Below, piece after piece: positions 11,046-18,997 of a stretch of DNA of 64,000 nucleotides. Numbering within the stretch: position 1 is the stretch's first letter; the number at the start of each line of letters is the position of its first letter. The DNA is from Hephaestia caeni (GTDB lineage Bacteria; Pseudomonadota; Alphaproteobacteria; Sphingomonadales; Sphingomonadaceae), in assembly GCF_003550065.1 (NCBI RefSeq), contig NZ_QXDC01000005.1, positions 1 through 64,000 of the forward strand, in the 5' to 3' direction. The notes beneath the pieces are model-generated. The model was given only the letters and a program-made list of their open reading frames with translations. It searched no databases and was not told where the DNA came from. The position numbers and the translations under genes are program-made.

Positions 11046-13754
11046 ATGCGTCCTACACGCCTAAAATTGCTTGCCGCCGCGACTCCCCTTGCCATCGCCG
11101 CCGCGCTGATGCTGCCTTCGGCGGCCCGGGCCGACGCAACAGCGGAATGCAACGTGAACGCAGGGCCGGACGGTACGCCGGGGAACCTCGACGACTTGCC
11201 CGAAACTCTGGAATGCGGCGAGAACGCCCGTGCCACCGGCGAGGCCGCAACCGCCATCGGCGCGAGCAGCACCGCCAGCGGTTACCACGGCACCGCCACT
11301 GGCAGGGGAAGTGCTGCGGGCGGGCTGGATGGCGTCGCGGTCGGCTACAACAGTATCGCCTCGGGCGAACACAGCACCGCGATCGGGACCATAAGCCGTG
11401 CCGAGGGAGTGAACGGCACCGCAGTCGGCCAAGACAGCCGCGCTTATGGCGCGAATAGCACCGCCATCGGACAGTTCAGCATTGTTCATGGCGACAACAG
11501 CACCGCGGTCGGGCAAAGCGCAAACCTCACTGGCACGAACAGCACCGCGGTCGGGCAAGACAGCTTTGTCTACAGCGATAGCAGCACCGCAAACGGTACC
11601 CGGAGCCTTACTGCCGGCGAATCGAGCACCGCGATCGGCTATTCCGCCCAGGCCGGCAGTACGTGGACCGGCCAAGCCTATTTCAATGCCCGCGCCACCG
11701 CCATCGGCGCCAATGCCGAAGCGGGGGGAACCGCCGCCGGACAGACCGATGCGACGGCCGTGGGTGAAAGCGCCAAAGCCCATGCCGTCGGCGCTTCCGC
11801 CTTCGGTCAGGGCGCAAGCGCCACCGGCGATGGCGCGGTGGCGCTGGGGCAGGGTTCGGTTGCGGATCAGGCGAACACGGTATCGGTGGGCAGAGTCGGC
11901 GCCGAGCGGCGCATCGTCAACGCCGCCGACGGCATTATCGCCGCGGGCTCGACCGATGCGGTGACGGGCGGGCAGCTTTACGACACCAACCAGGCCGTTG
12001 CTGCGGCGCAGAATACGGCAGACAGTGCGCTCGCCGGCGCCACGGCAGCACAAGCAACCGCGACCACGGCACAGACGACGGCCGATACTGCCCTTGCCGA
12101 CGCGGCAACGGCGCAAAACACCGCCGATACCGCGCTGAGCAGCGCAGCCGCTGCACAAACCTCGGCCGATACGGCGCAGACGACGGCCGATACCGCGCTT
12201 GCCGACGCGGCAACGGCGCAAAACACCGCCGATACCGCGCTGAGCAGCGCAGCCGCTGCACAAACCTCGGCCGATACGGCGCAGACGACGGCCGATACCG
12301 CGCTTGCCGACGCGGCAACGGCGCAAAACACCGCCGATACCGCGCTGAGCAGCGCAGCCGCTGCACAAACCTCGGCCGATACGGCGCAGACGACGGCCGA
12401 TACCGCGCTTGCCGACGCAGCAACGGCGCAAGGCACGGCGGATACCGCATTGAGCAAGGCCGCCGCCGCTCAGACGACTGCCGACACGGCGCTCACCAAC
12501 GCCGCCGCCGCGCAGGGGACGGCCGATACCGCGCTCGCCAACGCGGCAACCGCCCAGAGTACGGCGGACACGGCATTGAGCAACGCGGCGACGGCGCAGG
12601 ATACGGCCGATACCGCACTCACAAACGCTGCCACCGCGCAGGCTACCGCCGACGACGCCGCGAACGACGCAGCACTGGCACGGGCGGAGGCCGCCACCGC
12701 GCAGACGCGCGCAGAGGAGGCGCGCAGCCTCGCCGATCAGGCAGTCGCCAGCGGTGCGGTGACCCGCGAGACCGCGGAACTGGCGCTCACCAACGCCAGC
12801 AATGCCCAGACCGCAGCCGATTCCGCCGCCGAGCGCGCCGACGCCGCCACGCAAGTTGCCCAAACGGCGCAGACCAATGCCGACCTCGCCCGCTCGGTTG
12901 CCGAAAGCGCCTCGGCCACCGCCGACGCAGCGCTGAAGCGCACCGACTATCTGGCCGTCAACGGCAGCGGCGATCGGCCGACCGCAACCGGCGCCAACGC
13001 GATCGCGATGGGCTCGGGGGCGAACGCCGGCGGGGATGATGCGGTCGCGCTCGGCACCAGCGCGCAGGCGACCGACGGTGCCGCGGTCGCCATCGGGCTC
13101 GGCAATGTCGCCTCGGGCGACGGCGCGGTGGCGATCGGCGATCCCAATCACGCAACCGGGCGCGGCGCCGTCGCGATCGGCGCGGACAACAGCGCGACCG
13201 GGCTTGCCGCGGTGGCGATCGGCGCGGACAGCGTGGCCGAAGGGCAATCCGCCATCGCGCTCGGCAGCAACGCCCAGGCGACCGCCAACGGCGCGGTGGC
13301 GATCGGCGAGAACGCGGTGGCGAACCGTGCGGGCCAGGTCGCGTTGGGCTCAGCGGCCTCGACCTACACGCTGGCCGGGATCGGCTCCACGGAGAGCCGG
13401 GCGGCGCAATCCGGCGCGGTGAACTATGTGACGTCCGACGCGGCGGGCAATCTCGCGCTGGCCGATTTCGGACCGGGCGATATCGCGGCAATTCGTTTCG
13501 ATCTCGACCGCGATCGGCGCGACGCTCGTGCCGGGATCGCCGCCTCGATGGCAATGGACTATGCGCCGATGCCGTCGGCGCCGGGGCGGACCAGCTATGC
13601 GCTGAACGGCTCGACGTTCCGTGAAGCCCAGGCAGTCGGCGGCGCCATTTCCCATCGGCTCGACACTGCCGAACCATTCGCACTCACCGCAGGTTTCGCC
13701 TACGGCGGCCACGGCAACAATGCCGTCCGTGTCGGCGTGGCCGGGGAATTCTGA
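11046..13754 (+). CDS. YadA-like trimeric autotransporter adhesin
   Basis: A 902-residue surface adhesin of the trimeric autotransporter class. A signal peptide ends near PSAARAD. Residues about 60-290 carry YadA-head repeats of about 14 residues (ATAIGASSTASG type), followed by the neck ADQANTVSVGRVGAERRIVN. Residues about 315-640 form an alanine/threonine-rich stalk of TADTAL-type 14-residue units, including three near-identical 35-residue blocks. A second head-like segment (about 650-790) precedes the membrane anchor, which contains RDARAGIAASMAM and ends AYGGHGNNAVRVGVAGEF. A paralogue lies at 25225 and shares the same ends. Such proteins mediate surface attachment or autoaggregation; the ligand is unknown. 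Confidence 0.92.
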   Translation: MRPTRLKLLAAATPLAIAAALMLPSAARADATAECNVNAGPDGTPGNLDDLPETLECGENARATGEAATAIGASSTASGYHGTATGRGSAAGGLDGVAVGYNSIASGEHSTAIGTISRAEGVNGTAVGQDSRAYGANSTAIGQFSIVHGDNSTAVGQSANLTGTNSTAVGQDSFVYSDSSTANGTRSLTAGESSTAIGYSAQAGSTWTGQAYFNARATAIGANAEAGGTAAGQTDATAVGESAKAHAVGASAFGQGASATGDGAVALGQGSVADQANTVSVGRVGAERRIVNAADGIIAAGSTDAVTGGQLYDTNQAVAAAQNTADSALAGATAAQATATTAQTTADTALADAATAQNTADTALSSAAAAQTSADTAQTTADTALADAATAQNTADTALSSAAAAQTSADTAQTTADTALADAATAQNTADTALSSAAAAQTSADTAQTTADTALADAATAQGTADTALSKAAAAQTTADTALTNAAAAQGTADTALANAATAQSTADTALSNAATAQDTADTALTNAATAQATADDAANDAALARAEAATAQTRAEEARSLADQAVASGAVTRETAELALTNASNAQTAADSAAERADAATQVAQTAQTNADLARSVAESASATADAALKRTDYLAVNGSGDRPTATGANAIAMGSGANAGGDDAVALGTSAQATDGAAVAIGLGNVASGDGAVAIGDPNHATGRGAVAIGADNSATGLAAVAIGADSVAEGQSAIALGSNAQATANGAVAIGENAVANRAGQVALGSAASTYTLAGIGSTESRAAQSGAVNYVTSDAAGNLALADFGPGDIAAIRFDLDRDRRDARAGIAASMAMDYAPMPSAPGRTSYALNGSTFREAQAVGGAISHRLDTAEPFALTAGFAYGGHGNNAVRVGVAGEF
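12078..12418 (+). repeat. 105-bp in-frame tandem repeat in the adhesin stalk
   Basis: Three successive 105-bp units begin at 12078, 12183 and 12288, and a partial fourth begins at 12393 and diverges after about 26 bp. The second and third copies look identical over the unit; the first differs by two bases near its start. Each encodes 35 residues, that is two 14-residue stalk units plus a half unit (TADTALADAATAQN, TADTALSSAAAAQT, SADTAQT). The length is a multiple of three, so gain or loss of a copy changes stalk length without breaking the frame. Confidence 0.93.
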
Positions 13755-13788
13755 CGCGTAAGCGCCTCACCCGAAGCAGGCGGGAACG

Positions 13789-13803
13789 GCCCGGATGCCG
13801 GGC
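13789..13803. terminator. Short GC hairpin between convergent genes
   Basis: GCCCGG-ATG-CCGGGC forms a 6-bp perfect stem in the 90-bp gap between the rightward adhesin and the leftward DUF4198 gene. It lacks a T-tract, so it is only a weak terminator candidate. Confidence 0.3.
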
Positions 13804-13844
13804 TCCATGAATCGAGGGGGCTGCGGCTGCCTGGAGCGTGCCGA

Positions 13845-14486
13845 TCACCGCACGAATGTCAGGGTCGAGATGTGCTCAAGCCGGTCGACCTGCTTTCCCG
13901 CGACCGTACCGGGGGCGCTTTCGCTGTGCGAAACGCCGAGAATGTATCGGCCCGCGCCCAGGTCCGGCACGACGATGCGGCCGTCGGTATCCGCCGTGAA
14001 CGATTTCTGCCAGCGATCGGGCGTGATCACGTTGACGGCCGCGCCGGGGACAGGCCGCCCGCGAAACTGCACGGTGAATGCATCGGCGCCGGCGCTGACC
14101 GGCACGAGTTCGAGATCGAGCTTCGCCTCGCTCTCGGCGCGGCCCGCGCGGGCATAGAAGATCGCCCCCGTCATGCCTGCGTCGGTTTTCCACGGATCGA
14201 AGATGCTGTCGTCGCGGACGCGCACGTCCCCTGCGTCGCCGGGCACGGCTTCGAGATGGTCGGCGTGCCGCGTGGTTGCGAGCGGGCGCGCCGGATCGGA
14301 CAGGAACACCACCGGCTGCTTCAGGCGGTGCCATTCGGGGTCGCCGCCGTCGGGTATGGGAAGCGCCGGCTCGCCGAGGTAAATTCGGGCCGTCCCCTGG
14401 CCATCGCGCTCGACCCACACTTCATGCGCAGCGGCAGGCATCGCGAAGGCCAGGGCGGCAATGACGAACGGCAAGGCGATACGCAT
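13845..14486 (-). CDS. DUF4198-family periplasmic protein
   Basis: A 213-residue secreted protein. The signal peptide is MRIALPFVIAALAFAMPAAA, cut before HEVWVER. DUF4198 proteins are periplasmic or cell-surface beta-rich proteins, often next to metal or siderophore uptake genes; the C-terminal PGAAVNVITPDRWQ and TADTDGRIVVPDLGAGRYIL segments fit the carboxypeptidase-regulatory-like fold of this family. The ATG at 14486 overlaps the TGA of the frameshifted DUF3325 gene by one base, marking it as the last gene of the receptor-DUF3649-PepSY-DUF3325-DUF4198 operon. A role in iron or other metal acquisition is inferred from this company only. Confidence 0.85.
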   Translation of the reverse strand: MRIALPFVIAALAFAMPAAAHEVWVERDGQGTARIYLGEPALPIPDGGDPEWHRLKQPVVFLSDPARPLATTRHADHLEAVPGDAGDVRVRDDSIFDPWKTDAGMTGAIFYARAGRAESEAKLDLELVPVSAGADAFTVQFRGRPVPGAAVNVITPDRWQKSFTADTDGRIVVPDLGAGRYILGVSHSESAPGTVAGKQVDRLEHISTLTFVR

Positions 14487-14810
14487 CAATCTTCTCCTTT
14501 GGAAACGGTGGGCGGTTTGCTCATTGAAACGGAATGCGCGCGGCGGCCTGCACGCACGCAGAGCCAGGCGACGATGCTCCAGGCACCGATGCTGAGATGG
14601 CCGAACCAGGCGATCGCGCCATAGGCCGGGCCGAAGGCGGCCAGATCGAGCACGAAGACCAGCACCAGCAACGCATAGCCGCCGACGCGCGCGCTTCGAA
14701 GCGACCCGCCCGAGCCGACGCCCCGTCATATCCCCCTGATGCCGGCCCATCGACAACGCGATGAGCGCGAACCCCGCGAGCGCGAGCGAAAGGGCAAACA
14801 GATGGCTCAT
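14486..14810 (-). pseudogene. DUF3325 membrane protein gene with a frameshift
   Basis: The ATG at 14810 overlaps the PepSY stop by 4 bp and reads MSHLFALSLALAGFALIALS then MGRHQGDMTGRRLG, the start of DUF3325. The second half, ALLVLVFVLDLAAFGPAYGA followed by IAWFGHLSIGAWS, is in a different frame and ends at a TGA that overlaps the next gene. The two frames can be joined by skipping one base in the alternating run CGCGCGCGC at 14686-14694 (about residue 41). As read, the first frame runs on into unrelated sequence. Either the gene is inactivated, or one base in the GC run is a sequencing or assembly error. DUF3325 proteins are about 100-residue membrane proteins of unknown function that accompany PepSY proteins. 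Confidence 0.8.
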
Positions 14811-16369
14811 GCCGCCGCCATCACATCCGCGTTGTCCGCCGTCCGCCGGCGCGGCGCCGGGGCAGCCCGCACGCGCGCGGCCTTGCGCGCTGCCCAGCCG
14901 AAGCCCGCCGCCAGCATCAGCATCGCGCAATCGAACCCGACGAACAGCCAGTCCCCGGCGGCAAGGCTCGCGAACAGATTGCGTGGTGTCGTCAGCGCGT
15001 TCACCACCGGCACGGCCGTGTACAGCAACGCCGCCGCCGCCAGCCCTTCCACCCAGGCCCGCCGGGTCGGGCGGACGATCGCCCAGGCCAGCACCGCACC
15101 CCAGGCGATGAAGAGCGCATGGATTTCCCAATCGGCACGGTTTTCCATGCCCGACGGCAGCAATCGGTTGGCGAGGAAATAGACCGCCAGCCCCGCACCC
15201 AGCCCGGCGATCGCCGCGACGTTGAGCCGCTCGACGAGCCGGAAACCGAAATGCGGCCGATCGGGGTTCGGCAGCTTGGCGCGGCGCTTGACCGTCCACA
15301 AGACGAGCCCGCTGCCCACCATGATCGTGCCCGCGACGCCCGACAGGAAATAGAGCCAGCGCAGGCCCCATTGGGCGAAGCGACCGGCATGAAGGCCGAT
15401 CATCACGCTTTCGGTCTCCAACGCCGGCCCCTTGGTGAGCCCGGCCTCCAACGGGCGTCCGGTGACGCCGTTCAGCGTCAGCGTCTCGCCGCGCGACCCG
15501 ATCGCGTCCTCGGGCGCGCGGGTCAGCGTGACGGTGGCGGTCGCATCGCCGGGATTGATGACGTTCAGATACCCGACATCGGCCCCGCCCCATTCGGCCG
15601 AAGCCGTGCGCATCATGGTGCCGATCGGCGCGAGCGGTTCGCTCCGCCCGCTGCGTTCTACCTGCGCGGGCTGGGCGAAGACGGCGTTGAAGAAGGTGCC
15701 CGGATCGGCATAGTTCGCGGCGATCCCCCAAGGCATATAGAGCGTCGCGAGCGTCACCAGGCCGGTGAAGGTGATCATCAGGTGGAAGGGCAGCGCGAGC
15801 ACCGCCGTCACATTGTGCGCATCGAGCCAGCTTCGCTGCCCCTTGCCGAAGCGCAGCATGAAGAAATCGACGAAGATCTTCTTGTGGGTAACGATGCCCG
15901 AAAGGATCGCGACGAGCATGAACATCGCCGCGATGCCGACGAGGTAGCGCGCCCAGATCACCGGCATGTAATGCAGGTCGAAATGGAAGCGGTAGAGGAA
16001 GAAGCCGCCCCGCGTCTGGCGCGCCTCGACCTTATGGCCGCTGCCGTCGAGCACGGCGCTGGTTTCGCCCCGGCCTCCGCGCCCTTCGGCGGGTTGCCAG
16101 AAAACCTGCGTGGTCGCGCTGCGACTGTTCGGCGGGGTGATGAACCAGGTCTTCGCATCGGGCGCGATCGATGCGAGGTAACGGACCGCACCCTCGGTCG
16201 CGACGACCGGATCGGCGGTGCCGCTGACCTCCGGCTGCATCCAGCGGGTGATCTCCTCCTGGAAATACGCGGCGGTGCCGGTCGCGAACATGGCGAACAG
16301 CAGCCAGCCGAACAGCAGCCCGACCCAGGTATGCAGCCATGCCATCGATTGACGGAGGCTTTCCTTCAC
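14807..16369 (-). CDS. PepSY-associated TM helix domain protein (putative iron reductase)
   Basis: A 520-residue inner-membrane protein. The GTG start at 16369 (VKESLRQSMAWLHTW) is preceded by GGGAGGG and overlaps the upstream stop by 4 bp, so longer readings are rejected. A first helix (WVGLLFGWLLFAMFATGTAA) is followed by a periplasmic PepSY part with FHFDLHYMP, a helix near residue 190, the VTHKKIFVDFFMLR segment, the GKGQRSWLDAHNV segment and further helices. Conserved histidines near helix ends match the di-haem-like PepSY_TM family, of which some members are thought to reduce ferric siderophores in the periplasm. Location behind a siderophore-type receptor supports that role; it is inference. 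Confidence 0.88.
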   Translation of the reverse strand: MKESLRQSMAWLHTWVGLLFGWLLFAMFATGTAAYFQEEITRWMQPEVSGTADPVVATEGAVRYLASIAPDAKTWFITPPNSRSATTQVFWQPAEGRGGRGETSAVLDGSGHKVEARQTRGGFFLYRFHFDLHYMPVIWARYLVGIAAMFMLVAILSGIVTHKKIFVDFFMLRFGKGQRSWLDAHNVTAVLALPFHLMITFTGLVTLATLYMPWGIAANYADPGTFFNAVFAQPAQVERSGRSEPLAPIGTMMRTASAEWGGADVGYLNVINPGDATATVTLTRAPEDAIGSRGETLTLNGVTGRPLEAGLTKGPALETESVMIGLHAGRFAQWGLRWLYFLSGVAGTIMVGSGLVLWTVKRRAKLPNPDRPHFGFRLVERLNVAAIAGLGAGLAVYFLANRLLPSGMENRADWEIHALFIAWGAVLAWAIVRPTRRAWVEGLAAAALLYTAVPVVNALTTPRNLFASLAAGDWLFVGFDCAMLMLAAGFGWAARKAARVRAAPAPRRRTADNADVMAAA

Positions 16370-16674
16370 AACCGCCCTCCCGTCGCCAGCGAAAGCCAGA
16401 GGCCACCGCCCAGCACGATCCCGGCACCGATCATCCACAGCCAGAGGCGGACGATCGATCGCATCGCGAAAGCGGTCAGCGCGAGCATGGCGAACAACGC
16501 GAAGGAGAATAACGTCGCGGCGACGCTCGCTTCGGCCGGCGGCATCGCGAGCACCCGGGCAAGACACGCGGTCGCGAGCGAGGTCAGCAGATAATTGGCC
16601 GGGATCGCGGCCAGCACGCGGACGGCCACGCCCCAGCGGCTGACGCGTCGGCGGCGGAGCGCGGTCGTCGCCAT
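16366..16674 (-). CDS. DUF3649 small membrane protein
   Basis: A 102-residue protein with three hydrophobic helices, VRVLAAIPANYLLTSLATAC being the first, and the C-terminus WMIGAGIVLGGGLWLSLATG. This is the DUF3649 pattern, a family found between siderophore receptors and PepSY proteins. It starts 3 bp after the receptor stop and overlaps the PepSY start by 4 bp, so it is part of that operon. The function is unknown; a helper role in siderophore-iron reduction or uptake is suggested by context. Confidence 0.8.
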   Translation of the reverse strand: MATTALRRRRVSRWGVAVRVLAAIPANYLLTSLATACLARVLAMPPAEASVAATLFSFALFAMLALTAFAMRSIVRLWLWMIGAGIVLGGGLWLSLATGGRL

Positions 16675-16677
16675 CGC

Positions 16678-18795
16678 TCAGAACCGCCGCGACAGGCTGA
16701 TCACGAACGTGCGCGGCTCACCGGGAGTCGTGCGTGTCAGTGAAGCGGTCGGGAAATAGCGTTCGTTGAAGATGTTGCGGACGTTCGCCTGCGCGGACCA
16801 GTCGCCGAACGTGTAGAAGATCGCCGCATCCGCCAGCGTATAGCTGTCGAGATAGAACGGCATCGAGGTCGCCGAGGCTGTGCTCGCGGGCCGGTTGCTT
16901 TCATGATGCAGGCCCAGCCCGGCGCCGAGATTGGCGAACGGCCCCTTCTGAACCGTGTAACGCCCCCAGAGATTGACGACATGGCGCGGCACGCTGGAAA
17001 GACGCGCGCCCACCAGCAGACGCGAATCGGCGGTAACCTTGGCGTCGAGGAAGCTGTAGGCACCGCTCAACTCGACACCCGGCAGCGGTCGCCATGCCGC
17101 CTCCAACTCGATTCCCCGCGTTCGCTGCTCACCGGTCAGCACATAGGTGTTCGGCGGCGCATCGGGCGACAGGTCGGCGGTGGCGACGTTGGTGCGGGTC
17201 AGCTCGAACACGGTCGCGATCCCCGTCAGCGTCCCGTCCGCCCGCGCCACCTTCACCCCGGCTTCGTAATTGACGCCATGTTCGGGCGGCAGCGTGGACC
17301 CGTCCGACGCCCGATAACTGCCCTGCGGATTGAAGGATTTGGCGTAGTTCACATAAAGCGACACCGCCTTGCCGATCGCCAGCGTCGCGCCGGCACGCGG
17401 GCTGAAGGCGGTGTCCACGACCTTCGGACTGGCGGTTCCATCATTGTTGATCGCGCTCGACGCACGATCCCAGCGACCGCCGAGCGTGACGGTCAGCACG
17501 TCGCCGAGCGTGAGGTGATCCTGAAGATAGAAACCGCGTTGCCTGGTGAGGCTGGCATAGGTGGTGCCGGCCACATCGGGATCTGGTCCGCTGACGGTGC
17601 CATAGACCGGATCGTAGAGATCGAGCCAGTACGGCCCGCCGTCGAACAGGTTGGTCTGGTTGCTCTCGCGCCTTCCGTAATCGAGGCCGGCGAGGACGTA
17701 ATGGCCGATCGGCCCGGTCGCGAAGCGCAGGCTTACATTGGTATCGACGGCGAAATTGTCACCATGCTCGTCGAACGGGCCGTAATAGAAGCGCCCGACC
17801 TCTCGGAAGTCATCGGAGATACTGCTGACGAACAGCCAGTGATCCCAGGTGTTGTGGAAATTCTGATAGCGCAGCGATTGGTGAACGGCGATCGCGTCAC
17901 TGAAGGCGTGATCGAAGACGTAGCCAAGGTTCCAGTTGTCGTTTTCCTGGATCGCCGGATAATCACCGTCATTGATCGACAGATCGATCGGCAACGGCCC
18001 GTTGGGATTGGGCAGCGCGGTGCCATAGGCCGTGGTCGGCGACCAGGGATTGATCTTGTCGTCGACATAGCGGCCGAGCAGCGTCAGGCTCGTGTCCGGC
18101 CCTGGCTTCCACGTCAGCGCGGGCGCGATGAACAGGCGCCGCTGCCCCGAATAATCGACGAAGAAATCCTGGTCGCGATAGACGGCGGCGACCCGCGCGA
18201 GCAGGCTGCCGTCGCGGGTCAGCGGGGCATTGCCGTCGACCTGAAGCTCGAACAGGTCATACGAACCGCCCGCGAGCGAGACGTCGAGAAACGCGTCCTC
18301 GCGCGGCCGCTTGCTCACGAGGTTGACAATGCCGGACAGCGGCCCCTGCCCGAACAGCCCCGACGCGGGCCCCTTGACGACCTCGATCCGCTCGAGCCCC
18401 GCCAGTTCGGTCGTCGCATAACCCGCATCTTCGCGCAGGCCGTCGAGATAGGTGGCGCCCGACGAGGCCTCGAATCCGCGGATCTTGAAGCCGTCGAAAA
18501 AGCCGTAGGTGTTGCTGCGCGACACGCCCGCGACGTTGTAGAGCGCGTCACCGAGCCGGCGCACACCCTGATCCTCGATCAATTGTTCGGAGAGGATCGA
18601 GATCGCCTGCGATGTCTCGAGAACCGGAATGTCCGCCTTGGATGCAGACGCACTCCCGTCGGGAAGAAGGCCGGTGACGACGATGTCGGCGTGACGGCTC
18701 GATGCGTCTTGCGTGCCCGCGTCCTGCCCGCTCGCGGGCACCGCCGGAAGACATAAAGCAACGACAGCCGGCAGACCGATTCCGAGACGCACCAC
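16678..18795 (-). CDS. TonB-dependent siderophore receptor
   Basis: An outer-membrane receptor of about 705 residues. The plug has VLETSQAISILSEQLIEDQG, the GFFDGFKIRGFEASSGATYL segment and RIEVVKGPASGLFGQGPLSG, all features of the siderophore subgroup (FhuA/FecA/FpvA type). The barrel ends TFVISLSRRF. The start is uncertain: GTG codons at 18795 and 18792 follow a GGGGGA ribosome site at the right distance, while a GTG at 18822 lacks one; a signal peptide (LGIGLPAVVALCLPAVPASG) fits the shorter choice. It heads the DUF3649-PepSY-DUF3325-DUF4198 operon and is divergent from a second receptor. Iron-dependent control is likely. Confidence 0.9.
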   Translation of the reverse strand: MVRLGIGLPAVVALCLPAVPASGQDAGTQDASSRHADIVVTGLLPDGSASASKADIPVLETSQAISILSEQLIEDQGVRRLGDALYNVAGVSRSNTYGFFDGFKIRGFEASSGATYLDGLREDAGYATTELAGLERIEVVKGPASGLFGQGPLSGIVNLVSKRPREDAFLDVSLAGGSYDLFELQVDGNAPLTRDGSLLARVAAVYRDQDFFVDYSGQRRLFIAPALTWKPGPDTSLTLLGRYVDDKINPWSPTTAYGTALPNPNGPLPIDLSINDGDYPAIQENDNWNLGYVFDHAFSDAIAVHQSLRYQNFHNTWDHWLFVSSISDDFREVGRFYYGPFDEHGDNFAVDTNVSLRFATGPIGHYVLAGLDYGRRESNQTNLFDGGPYWLDLYDPVYGTVSGPDPDVAGTTYASLTRQRGFYLQDHLTLGDVLTVTLGGRWDRASSAINNDGTASPKVVDTAFSPRAGATLAIGKAVSLYVNYAKSFNPQGSYRASDGSTLPPEHGVNYEAGVKVARADGTLTGIATVFELTRTNVATADLSPDAPPNTYVLTGEQRTRGIELEAAWRPLPGVELSGAYSFLDAKVTADSRLLVGARLSSVPRHVVNLWGRYTVQKGPFANLGAGLGLHHESNRPASTASATSMPFYLDSYTLADAAIFYTFGDWSAQANVRNIFNERYFPTASLTRTTPGEPRTFVISLSRRF

Positions 18796-18822
18796 CAATT
18801 CCCCCTTTGCGATTCGCAGCAC

Positions 18823-18997
18823 CGATTAAAGCTATTGAGAATCGATCGCAACTCTTGATTCGATATATTTCTACCTTTATTGCGAATGCCTCGCGATTGC
18901 GGATCAGCCGCATATTGCGCTTCGACAATGTATGGCAGCAGCAAATGCACCGCCGCGAACCGCGCCTATGTGGCCGAATTAATTGGGGGTTTCTTCG
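18823..18997. promoter_or_regulatory. Shared promoter region of two divergent siderophore receptors
   Basis: The 175-bp gap is AT-richer than its neighbours. GCGA-ATGCC-TCGC at 18882-18894 is a short inverted repeat within TTGCGAATGCCTCGCGATT, and GAATC...GATTC flanks another stretch near 18839-18863. These resemble the general symmetry of iron-regulator (Fur or RirA type) sites, but no consensus match can be claimed. Confidence 0.35.

Noticed and set aside
12078..12418. Regularly spaced repeats that could suggest a CRISPR array
   Set aside because: The units are contiguous 105-bp tandem repeats with no unique spacers, in frame within an adhesin gene.
11061..13247. Long antisense open frames over the adhesin
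   Set aside because: They mirror the repeats of the adhesin and have no start signals; the sense strand has a signal peptide, heads and anchor.
13845..15731. One 628-codon frame covering DUF4198, DUF3325 and part of PepSY
   Set aside because: It results from the frameshift and frame coincidences. The recognisable proteins start at 14486, 14810 and 16369 with coupled start/stop junctions.
16903..18756. Long frame antisense to the siderophore receptor
   Set aside because: No recognisable protein; the receptor on the other strand is complete.
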